A stretch of 64,000 bases of DNA from Oscillospiraceae bacterium (lineage in GTDB: Bacteria; Bacillota; Clostridia; Oscillospirales; Ruminococcaceae). The notes under the pieces are model-generated. The model did no database searches. It was not told where the DNA came from and was given only the letters and a program-made list of their open reading frames with translations. Both the position numbers and the translations under genes were made by a program. How positions within the stretch are numbered: the first letter of the stretch is position 1; each line of letters starts with the position of its first letter. Shown in pieces: positions 23,201-35,200 of this stretch. The stretch lies in NCBI GenBank assembly GCA_017513135.1, contig JAFWDH010000002.1, positions 1 to 64,000 of the forward strand. Direction: 5' to 3'.

Positions 23201-26200
23201 ATCCGTGCTTTCAAGGACCGAGCTGGATCCTATCACCGTCTCGGCTTTTGCCTCATCCAGCACGACTGCTATCGTTCCTCCGACTGCGACCTTTGAGTTG
23301 CCGCCCGCAGCCGACAGAGAGATGAGTACCGTGGTGTTCTGTGTGACGCTCTCAACAGTCAGATCGCCGCCGGTAGTTATCCTGGTCTGGTCTCCGACTT
23401 TCGAAGTTACGGTGCTCTCCGAGTCTACGACATTGAGGGCTCCGCCGACAGTAAGCGTAGACTGTGCCCCGCTGGCTATGGATGCGGCGATGGTCAGCAC
23501 CATCGTGTTCGTCTTGGATCCCGCATGCTGCCGGAAACCGCCCTTGCTGACTTCCACAACGGAGCTCCTGCCGATGCTCGCTTCCACGGTATCTCCGTTG
23601 TCGAGCCATGCGACAGTAAGTCCCACGCCGAATTTGGACGGAGCCACCGAGAGCGATCCGGATATGATCCTTACATTCGCCTCATCGTCGGCACGCAGCA
23701 TCACGCCGCGGTCCGCAGTCTCTTCCGTGGCCCTTCCGTTGATGATGGCCATGGTCACATCGGACCTCTGCCTCTTTCCGTTGACTATCTCCCATACTCG
23801 ATCTCTGTATACGTAGAAGGTCCTGTCACCGACGATGTACACGTCATACATGGCGCCTTCTATCTCTTTCTGTTCCTGCTGTTTCTGCGCGCCGAAGGTC
23901 GCCGCAGTGAATCCTTCTTCCTGCAGCGTGCCGTTTTCAGCCTCGGAATATACGGTATCGTCCAGAACGTAGTAGATGTTTCCGTCCGTATCCTCGTATA
24001 TCCTGTATGTGCATCCGGAAGCGCAGATCAGGGCATGCTCGCCTATCGTCGCGCTGACCTTGTTCCGGAAGACCACCACTGCCGCAGACCCGGCGATATT
24101 GAGCTTGCTCTGCTCCCCGCCCGAACCGGATCCCATAATGGAGCCGGCGATCGCTTCAGCATAATAGTTCTGGCTGGACAGCACGTTAAGAGCGTCAACA
24201 AGTCCGATAGCGTTCTCAGTCGTCACATTGATATCGACTGTATATGTCGCGTTAGGATCCGTTTTATCCTTATCCAGATTGATGAATCCCTTGTCCGCCT
24301 GACCCTTGTCTGCAGGATCGAGGTCGGATGTATCGGTGATGAATGTCGTCAGGTCGATGGCGCTTTCAAAGTCTGAGAAATCGACCTTCGTCTTTTCGGC
24401 GTTTATCACGATGCTGGAGCCGAAGATCTGCGCGTAATCACCTATCTCAACGTTGATGGCGTTGTTGGCATAGATCATTGCGAATGCCACGCCGACACCG
24501 ACGTTGGAGCCTTTGGATACGCTGATACCGCCGGCCCTTATGGCCAGCTTCGTCTTGTCCTTGGCTTCAATTGTGATCCTGCCGCCCTTGATGATTGCGG
24601 GAGCGGCTTCATTTGATACTATCTCGACCTTGGTGACGGCGTCGTCAACGACTACCGACACGCTGCCGGCGATGGAGACCTTTCCTTCTCCGGACACGGC
24701 GCCAGCCAGCGACTGCGCAGCCAGGAGGCCTTTGTATTTGCCGTCCATGTTCTGCGTCGTATGCGCTGTTATGCTGACGTCTCCTGTGTTGCTGTCCTTG
24801 TCCGGCTTGGAGATGACGCTGCCTGTGATCTTCACGGTGGCTTCGTTCTTGTCCACGCTTACCGATACGCCTGCCGCGATGGAGTTGGAGTTCCTCGCGA
24901 GACTCATCGCGATACCGGTTCCCTTTGTCAGGAAATTCCCGCGGTTCTCAGCGGTGACTGTGATATCGCCGCCTGCCGTGATGGATCCCTTGAGTTCCGT
25001 GTTTGCCTTGTGCTTAGTGATATTGAGTCCGACAGCCGCCGCTACCTGGAAGTTCTGGCTCTGCGTGGAACTGCTCTGGGACATCGTCTGATTCTCAGGG
25101 CTGTTGTTACCGCCCTGGTTGCTGCCGTCCCTGTTTCCTTTCTTGCCCTGCCCGTCGGAGCTCTTGTTCTTGTTTGCTTCGTCTATTCCCTGGTTCCCGA
25201 CACTGGTCGCCTTTTCACTGGATTCTCCCTTGACTGCCTGTGTCTTCAGGGCGTTAGATGAGAGGTTTGCGTTCTTGTCGGGATCTGTGGCCTCTCCCTC
25301 TCCGTTCTTGTTTTCGGTGAGGGTATCCATGATCCTCTGCTGAGTGTCGTTCGGCTTCTTGTCGTCGGTATCTCCGTCCTTCTGGCCGCCCTTCTTTCCG
25401 CCGTTGTTGTTATTGTCGTTATTGTTATTGTTGTTTCCGGAACCGCTGAAATACTCTCCGGAAAGGAGCTTGTTTGCTGTTTCCTCGGTGCTCTGGACAC
25501 CGCCCGCGAACTTGTTCATGTACCTGTCAAGGTCGGCACCCATCGCGGTCGCGAGAGCCTCCGAATCGTCGCGGTTATGGGTCTTTGCGCTGAGATTCGC
25601 GCTTCCGGCAGCTGTGACGTCACCTTCAAGGATGGCTTTCACATCGGAAGAAGTGATATTGATGGTTACCGAAGCTCCCACCGCAGTGGATTTGCCCGCC
25701 GCGAAGGAACTTGCCTTTGTGACCGCGTTGCCCTCCTGATAAGCGGAAAGGATGAAGCTCACGAATTTCGTATCCGGATCTTCTGGATCTACGGCGATCT
25801 CGTCCTTTCCCGTTACGGTGACCTTCGCTCCTCTTCCTATCTGTGCTTCCACGGTGTCTTTCACAACTGTGACTGCCACGCTGGCGTCGAGGGATACATC
25901 CTTCGCCGTCTGGCTCTGCGTTCCTGTGGATGCGCCTGCAAGAGGATCTGTTCCGGCTACTCCGGATGTCTGTGTCGAGTGGATGGACTCGGCACGCAGG
26001 TCGGCAGTTCCAGCCGATACTGTCCTGTTCTCGCCGATGACAGCGGTCACGTCGAGATCCGAATAGGTCATGGCGAATCCGGCACCGGCGCCGATGGTCT
26101 TTCCGCTCTGATTCTTCTGCTGTTCCTGCTGCTGAGGAGCCGGCTCGGTCTCCTTTTCGAAGATCGCGAATATCTCGGTGCTGGCGTCAGGAAGATAGAA

Positions 26201-29200
26201 GAGGTATGTTGTTCCGCCGTCCGGATCGACTATCGAACTGTCGGTCGTTACGAGATCCTGTGTCTTGTCCGTGTCCTGCCCGTTGACCTTGACCTTGTAC
26301 TTGATGTACAGCTTGGCGAGCTTGTATCCGTCTGCAGGCTTGACCACGACAGCGATCCTGTCTTCATAGACAGCCCTGGGATCAGCGCCGTCTTTGGCCG
26401 CAGTCACGTTGAGGAGCTTTACGGTCCCCCTCAGGGTTCCTCCTGAGCTCTCCTTGTCCTGATATGTGACCGTCCAGGTCTTGTCAGAGTTCTGCTCCTT
26501 CTTTACAGCCCCAAGCGCCTCGATCTTGTCCGCGCCGGAGGTCTTTTTTACTGTCTTGACTGACAGGGTTAGCTTGCTTATGAAGGTGAGTTCCGCTGTG
26601 ACAATGGAACCGTCCTTGATCTCAACTTCTTTTGCACCTCTGCGCATGATGAGCTTTGTGGTCCAGTTGTCCTTATCGTCCTTCTTGCGCTCGATGCTGA
26701 AACGGAACCCCGTATCGCTGAACAGATCGTCGGAAATTATTGCTTCGGACGCGGGTTTCCCGTCTTTTCCTATGTAATTAAATACTATGGCCTTGTCTTC
26801 CAGTTCATATCCGGTGTCGGGCTTGGCTTTGACGTAGTAGAACTGCTCGGTCATGCCTTCCGAAACGGCGCCCTGCAGATTTCCGGCGGTCAGTTCTCCG
26901 CTGCCGCTGCCTTCTGTGACAAGGTCTGCGTCCTTTACGGACTGTGTGCTCTCGCTCACGAAGATGACCCTGTACTCCAGAGTCGAGCCGGCTTTGACCC
27001 TGACAGCCCTTCCTGCCAGCGTTATCTGGACCTCGGTCCCCTCGGAAGAGATCACGGGAACGGTGAACTTGTTGTCCGAGAATACCGGGACTTCCAGCGT
27101 CGACTTGACGCCGTCCTTGTTCTCGTAGGTCACCGTGACCTTGCGCAGCTTCATTCCCTGGTCGGGGACCAGAGTGACCTCGCGCTCGTCCACCTCGGCC
27201 TTGCCTCCTGCGGAGATCGTGATGTTGGCGTTGGATATATCGGAGGGTTTGATCACGGACGGCGCAGTTGTCTGCTCTCCGTTCGCTCCTGCGACTCCGG
27301 TGCCCTGTCCCGCATTGAGGTTGGCGTTGGCCTTTCCTCTGGAATCTTCCGCGGCGGACGCAGTGGTCTTTTCTATCTGGTTGCCTTCCGCGTGTACGGT
27401 AAGCGCTCCCTTGACTATGACGTAATTCTGGCTGTTCGCCTTCGTTCCGGCCAGCGCCGCGGATGTCGTTCCGTGGATCACCGCGATCGCTACCGATCCG
27501 GCGACTGCGGCCTGCGCACCGCCCGCTCCGGCGATCGCGTCAGTTGTGAACGTATGGGAATCCGGGACGTCTTCCACTTCCACCTTGACCCCGAGCAGTC
27601 CTGTGAGCTCGTCGATCGCGGCGTTGGTAAGAGCCTTTCCCGCTTCTTTCAGGGCGTTGATCAGGTTCTCCTTGAGCTTTGTGCCGATCTCGCCCGATTT
27701 TATGAAATTCTTGAACGTATTGATATCGCAGATGCCGTCAGTAAGCGTGCCGCCGACTTTGAGGGCGATTGCCTTCAGTGAATCGGTGACTGCCTTCTTG
27801 AAGCCTTCCGCGTTAAGGTGTTCCCTGTCGGGTATGGTGATGCTGTATTCCTTGGCCACTTCTGCGACCTTGGCTAAGATGTCATCGACTATCTTGTCCC
27901 TAGCGGCTATGAGAATTCCGTTCGGACCGATGAATGCGTCCTTGAGGCGCTGCCCCAGCTGGCTGTCTTCGGGGATCTCCTGCCCCGGAGCAGTCGGGTT
28001 GAGGAACTCACCGAGCATAGGCTTGACTACCTGGACTATGTTGGACAGGATCGCGTCCTGAACTACCGGCCAGGCTTCTGTCTTCAGATAATTGAGCAGT
28101 ACTGCCTTGAGCCTGTCCATCACCGTGGGGCCGGGCTCTACGAGCAGTGATTCTGCTGTTTCCTTAAGCTTATCGGGAATGCTCAGGAACATATTGACGA
28201 AGTTCCTGAGGTTCTCCTGTACCTTTTCATAGGGATTGCTTTCAAGTATCTGCTCGAATCCGGTGCCCTTGAGCAGCTCATCCTTGGCAGCATCCACCGC
28301 CTCGGTGATCATATCCGCGATGACGCTCTGAGCGTTCTCTCCGAAGATATCACCGAAGCCGACTGCGTTAGCAATATCCTTTACGAGATCCTTGACCGCA
28401 TTGTAGAGCAGGTCCATGAGCCACCCGTACTGGGTGTCCGGAGCAGCGCTGTCGTTTGAGCCCTCGCCCTTATCCGCCTTGATCATTCCCGCTTCAAGGG
28501 TGAGAGACACGCAGTCGACGGCCGAGTCACCAATGACGGCTATGTTCTCGTAATTGACTATGTTGATGGAAACGGCTACGCCGACACCGATCTTTCCGTT
28601 GCTGGCGCTTCCGTTTGCGGTGATCAGCGCTTCGTTCTTGGCCAAAGACTGGACGATTATCGCTCCGCCGTCTCCGGCTTTCGCCTTGACTGCGAGACCA
28701 GGATCGATCTCCGCCTTGACGCTGATGTTCTGGATGTTGAGCGTGAATGCCGCGGCTACGTCAATGCTGCCCTCTGACGTTGAAGCGCCTTGCCTTCCGT
28801 TGGCGCTGCCGCGTACCGATGACGGGTTTGTGCCTCCGGCATTAACGTGCGACGAGAGCTTTCCGGCTCCGCTGAGCATGCCATCGGCTTGTTTATCTGA
28901 TTCCGATTTCTGTTCCCCGTCCGGGTCGGAATCGGATGACCCCGAACCTGATGACGAGTCCCCTGATCCTCCGGAAGACGCGCCGTTTGCGCTTGCCTTT
29001 GAAGTTGACGTCGTGCGGTTCCTCGCCTTTGTCGTAACTGAGAGGTTCCTGGTATTTACGCCGCTTGACAGCTTGGCATTCGTGACATCCTTCAGTACGG
29101 AGATAGCGAAGGATCCTCCTACCGCTACGCTGCCGCCTGTTGCGGACGCGTCAGCAGTAAGAGTTCTTGTGATGTCGCTCTCCGCCTTTATGATCGCATC

Positions 29201-32200
29201 ACCGGTGCAGTCGATCACTTTCCCGAGCTTTCCGATGTGCGCCTTTGTCTCTGTGCCTGTCACCAGCAATGAAAGCACAGGAGTTATCGATATGCCGCCT
29301 GCCGAGCCTGCAGCGGCAGCAACGGTCTGTGTGTCCTTTGAAACGGCCGAGAACTCTATTCCGGAGAGCGGATCTCCGATGGTTACCTTTGTTCCGTCCT
29401 CTATCTCGGCAATGGTCTCGATTCCCGTTACCTGGACTGCGATGCCAGCGCCGACTCCTGCGCTCTTGGACGTATCCTTGCCCTGGGCGTCGCCTTTTGT
29501 CGCGAATGCGGTCACTGAGGATGCTGTCGCTCCGAGGTTTCCTCCGGACAGCTCCAGAGTCGCTGTTTTGTATATCTTTGCGTTGGTCTTTGCTTTGCCG
29601 ACATTAACGGCAACGGCGCCGCCGATGCCGATGTCGCCCTGGCTGTATCCCGCCAGTGCCTCAACAGTACCGGTGGTCTCTGAAGACGCCTTGACCGTCA
29701 GTCCTGCGGCTTTGATGTTCGCGTTCTTTACCTCGGCTTTGATGGTGTTCTTGACCACGCCGACTGAAACGGAGACTCCCGCGGATACCGTGCTCTTTCC
29801 GCCGGCTCCGGAACCTGCTCCGGACTGCACTCCGGGCACGAAAGTCACCCTGACCTCGGCTGTGGAACCAGCCGGAAGATCAGTGGGGAGCTTGCATGTG
29901 TAGGCGGTGCCTGCGCCTGTCGCTTTGATGACCTGAGTGTTCGATCCGCTGGTCACTGCGACCTCGACGCTTCCGGACTTGATCTTGTATCCGGAATTAG
30001 GTGTTATCGTGAAGGAGACTGTTTCTCCCGAATCGGCCTTGCTGGAAGCAAGAGCTATCTGCCCGTTGGCATATGTTGAAGCCTTGAGCGTGAGAGCCTT
30101 CTCTCCGACTGTGGCGCTGAATGCGAATGTATAGGCATCTTTGTCAAAGTTGTACTGGAAATCGTTATAAACGTATTTCGGTTTGATGAAGAAGCTCCAT
30201 GTGCCGTCTGCGCCTGCCTGGATCGTCAGAGGCGTCTGCCATACGTCCCCGCCCTCATCGTTCCTGATCATCAGAGTGAGCTCTGTGATCTTGAAGCCCT
30301 CAGATGCTCCGGTCTCCGACAGGGACACCGTGATCGTCTCTCCCGCAGATGCCTTGGTATGAGAGATCTTGACCTTGTCCGAAGCAGAGGCGTCGGAAGT
30401 CTCCAGAACGATGGTGTGCATCTGATTGAAGAAATCCACGTCTATCTCGACGTCGGCATCCGGCATCACGAAGGAGTACCACTCCTCTGTGTCTTCCTTC
30501 TCAAGCGTCTTGACGGTCTCCTGTCCTGCTAAGGTGTATTTGACCGTGACACTGACCAGCTGCCCGTTGACAGCGGAAGTCGGCCTGAGTTTGAACTTTA
30601 CGGTCTCCGCCTCTATTGCCTTGGCAGGAGCCTCACCGGCCGGCATTGCTGATACGGAAGTGGGATCGAATTCCACCGATCCCGCGTTCGTCGACTCGGT
30701 ACCGCCCTGCAGCACCTTGACATCGACATTGTGCGAATTTGCTACGAATATGGCGCCAACTGTGATCGCGGTACCGCTCTTCAGCCCGGCGAGTTCAGCG
30801 ACCTTGAAGAAGTAATTGCCGTTTGAATCCTTGCTGAGCGCGACCTTCACGGTCTCTTCTGTCTCAGTGGTCCCTGTCTTGCTGACCTTGGTATATGTGA
30901 CATAGGGGCTGGCCGGATCTGCAGCCGTGTTCTCCCCTTCTGCCGCATTGCCCGCAGATACCGTGTATCCGGTGCTCGGTGTCACTTTGAACGCGTACAC
31001 TCCGCTTCCGGCTTTTCCGCTGGTGTGCGTGATGGCTCCGTTCAGGGTCCTCTCTATACCGACTGTGTTAGCGATCAGGTACTCACCGGCGACCTCCGTT
31101 CCGGTAGTGAAGTCTGCCAGCTTGACATTGACCTGCGTGCCGGACTTGATCTTAAGTCCCGAAAGATCGACCACGTACGTTCCCTTGGCTGTATCCAGCG
31201 TCGCTTTCCCTGTCTGCAGCTTTCCGGTCTCGTCTGTATATGTGAACGTTACTTTCCCGTCATCATTGGAGAAGTTGTTCGTCGGGCTCACTACCTTGAG
31301 CACGAATATTCCCTTGGCTGCGTCGCCGCCAGGGACCTGTTTGAGCGCTGCCCCCTTTGAGGGCTCGAGGTAGACTGTATACGGGACTATCGTCTGGGCA
31401 GCCGTGGCGGAAGCCGGTCCTCCCGGAGTGCCGCTGGCATCCGGTCCTGCAGAGGGAGACGCAGCTGCCTCTCTGCCGACGGCTGTACCGTCAGCCCTGA
31501 CTTCCGACTTGGCGGTTCCTGTCGCCTCTACCGTGACGCTGCCGCCGGCTTCGATCGTTCCGGTCGTATCGATGAGAGCCTCGTTGCTGTTGAGGTTGAC
31601 TCCGCCGGCCAGCGCCCCGGATGACTGCGCAGTCGCCGCGGCCGGCGCAGTGCCCTGATCGTCAGATCCTGTCACCCCGGCTTTGGCCCCGAAAGTAGCG
31701 TTGAGCTTGATGCCATCAGCGCTTACTCCGGCAGGGACCGTGTATGTGTAGGTCCCGTCCTCACCCTTTTTGATCTCATCGGTCACGGTGCGGAGCTTTG
31801 CGTCGTCTTTCGTGTAGTATGTTTTGTCTTTGGGAATGGGGTCCCCGATCTTGCAGGCCTGCTCCTTATACTCGCCGTTGATCAGCAGGTAGTATCCGAC
31901 ATCTTCCTGGAATTTATCTTCCGTGGCGGGGGAATACGCGCTCTGGTATACGGCATAAAGCCCGGTCAGGCTCTTTCCGGCAGTGGGATTGACCGTGATC
32001 GTGAATTCCTGGCCGATATCCGCTTTCGCGATCTGGCAGATTATCGCGCCTATCCTTTCGTAATAGGTGTCCGCAGGAATGTCCTCGCCCTCGATCGTCC
32101 TCTTTTCATAGGTGCCGTTGGCAAGTCTCATGTAGTATTCGGCGCCTTCCTGTACTTTTTCATCGTCTGTGAACTCGAAAGCGCTGGCGCGTGAGTAATA

Positions 32201-35200
32201 AGTGGTTCCTTCGCAATATTCGCCGTCGGTGACCCTGATGTATCTGTCTGCTGTCTCGGAGGCTTTCTTATAGTAGATATCGCCTTCAGCTGGCTTGCCG
32301 GTGAGCGGCGTGAATACATCCTGATACCTAATGCCTATCGGGACTGCGTCAGCAGACTCGGAATCCTTATCCTCTTCCTTATCTTCCTGAGCGCCTTCCG
32401 TTGCCTCATTGAACAGGTCGCTCAGACCGGCATCGGTCTCTTCATCTTCTGCCGTCCCGCTGTGCGCTCCTTCCTTGAACGTAACGGTGATAGTCACGTC
32501 GCATTCGGGCATGCGGAATATGAACGATCCGTCGGCCTGCTGCCTGAGCGCAAGTTCATTGTTCGTCAGAAGGCTGTCGACCGTCTTGAATTCCGACGCT
32601 CCCTTGGGCAGGTAGCTGATCTTAACTCTGTCTATCGTGTAACCCTCATCCGGCTTGACTGTCAGCTTGACCGGGTCGGAGAGAGTGTAATATGCCACGT
32701 TCTTGGGTATGTCGGTCCCCGGCACCACCGAGAGATCCTGCACATACTTGTTGTCGATATATTTGAAATACTGGACGCCGTCCTTGAACTTCTCGTCAAG
32801 GCAAGGCTCGTGTCCATTCGCGGACGGAGGAGCTGTGACGCTTCCGTGTTCCGTCTCTTTTACTGTGACCTTGTACGCCTTTCCGGCGATGTGCTGCGCG
32901 ACTCCGTAGATCCTGGCCGAGAGCCTGGAGCCGGTATCCTGGAATATCTTCAGCGATATGTCCTTAAGCATCGTCTTTACGGAGGCAAGTCCGCTTCCGG
33001 CAGACGTATCCTCGCCGTCTCCTCCAGCGGGGTCCGTCGGGGGCAGCGCACTGGTCGCTACTGCTGAGCCGGACAGATCGGCGGAAGAAGACACGGTTAT
33101 ACTGCCGCCCGCGTTGACGGAAGCCTGATCGGTGATCTTTGCTCCGCCTTCCTGGACAGCTGCTTCTATCGCTATGTATGCACTGATGTTGCCTCCGGCT
33201 GTCTGACCTCTTGCCGCTTTGGCCTCTGCAGAGGTCACAGCCTTGGATATCAGTTCGACATCGCCTTGAGCTGTAATAGATGTTTTCCCTCCGACCGTGA
33301 TGTGTGAGTCATTCACAGCCACTGCGACCGACAGCGCTACAGGAAGCATTCCCGTGTTTGCCGTCGTCCTGATCCCGACTGTAGACTGAGAGTTTACCTT
33401 CACATGAGATCCGGAGACGATCGTCGCGTCCTCCATCTCTACCGCCGCTTCAGTGACTGAAACGATGAAGGCGAGCGGCAGGAAGAGTTTTGCAAGGAAC
33501 TCGTTCGATACTTCCAGAAGCACATTGGCAGCGGCAGATATGACGGTTGCCGCCTTGGAGACTATAGCCCCTGCAAGGCTGATCAGCGCCGTCCCGATCT
33601 TCACGTTGAAGAAATTTATATTGTCGGACAGGGGACCCAGAAGATCGACGACCTTTCTGGTCTGATCGGTGGTCGCAGTAAGCGTGACCGCACCGGACCC
33701 GGCTTCGATCTTTCCTTTCTTTGTCAGTTCGATCTCAGCGTTTGCCGTGAAATCGAACAGGCTTCCGGAGAGAACATCTCCCCCTATGCCGCCAGTAAGA
33801 TTACCGAGATCGAACAACGTATCCGAATCGGTCGCTCTGACCGTTACTGACGCCGCTTTTACGGTACCGTCCACCTTGATCTTCTGCGCGTCAACAGAGA
33901 CGTTGACCGTGGGCATATTGATGTCACCCAGCAGCACCGTCGATCCGCTTATAAGAAGATTCGTCAGTAATACGGTATATCCGGTCCAGTCGGCTGAAAG
34001 AGGTATCTCTTCACCGGTCACCGGATCTGTCTGTTTCTTGTATTTGTAGGTATAATTCGTGAACGATTTGATATTTGCTCCGGCCATGCTTTCCAGTGTG
34101 ACCGTTGGCTTGCCCTCTAATGTATCCTGCAGGAACTCGAACGACCTGATCGAGAGCTTAAACAGATCGTCCCTCCCGTTCGGGACCATGTTTACCGTTC
34201 CTGAGTAACTGTCACCCGTCTTTCGGAGATCTCCCGAAAGCGGATTGCTGTTTCCGCTGTTTAACTGGCCGGTCATCATCAGGACATCGTATCCTGATCC
34301 GGCAAGGATCTGTGCTGTACTGTACCCGTTGCCAAGCACGGCATCAACCGTCACCGTGTTATCCCCGTCTCCCACATCCGCATAGAAACTGCCCGTAAGC
34401 GTCTGTGTTCCGTCTTTCATGGATCTCTTGGCATTTACGGCACCGGTCACTGTGACCGTGTCGTTTCCGTTCTGCGCCGATACAATGGTATTTGCGACTC
34501 CCGCGTTATGCGTGAAGCTTATCTCGTTACTGCCTCCGCCGGCATCCAGTGTGGCGGAGGAATATGCTCCTGACTGGGTAAGGTCTATGTGGTCATCGCC
34601 GTCTCCGGCTCTGATGGTTGCTTTTATGCGTCCGACTCCGTTGACTACGGAGACACTGTCATCTCCTTTTCCGACATCCGCATCGACTGTATTTGTAAAG
34701 TTGTCACCTTCACCGAGTGTTCCGTATTTTGTCTCTGCTTTCAGCGAATCGTCGCCGTCTCCTGTCTTTACCGTAAGACTGCTGCCGGAATGGTCCATCG
34801 TGACATTGATTCCGTCGTCACCTTCCGTACCGTATATGGTAACGTCCGCTCCGCCCTTGATATTTACAAGGTGATCCATTGACAGGTAAATACCGGCCAT
34901 GATCACATTGATTCCATCAATGTTTATGTTTCCGCGTACCACGACAGACGGATCTGCGCCTTCATTAAGAGAAGTTTTATCTATGATCTTGTCCTTATCC
35001 GGCTCGGTATAGGAACCCGCACCGAGGATATACAGGACCATGTCGCTGCTGACATTGTCTGTCGGCCTTGCCTTGATATCTATGTCTCCGTTATAAGTCC
35101 CTGCCGCAACAGTTATAGCTATGCTCTTAGTGTCCCGTGTAGCTTTGCTCAGAGCGTCCCTTACAGCTTTCTCTATAGCGCTCTCCGATTTTGTCACCGT

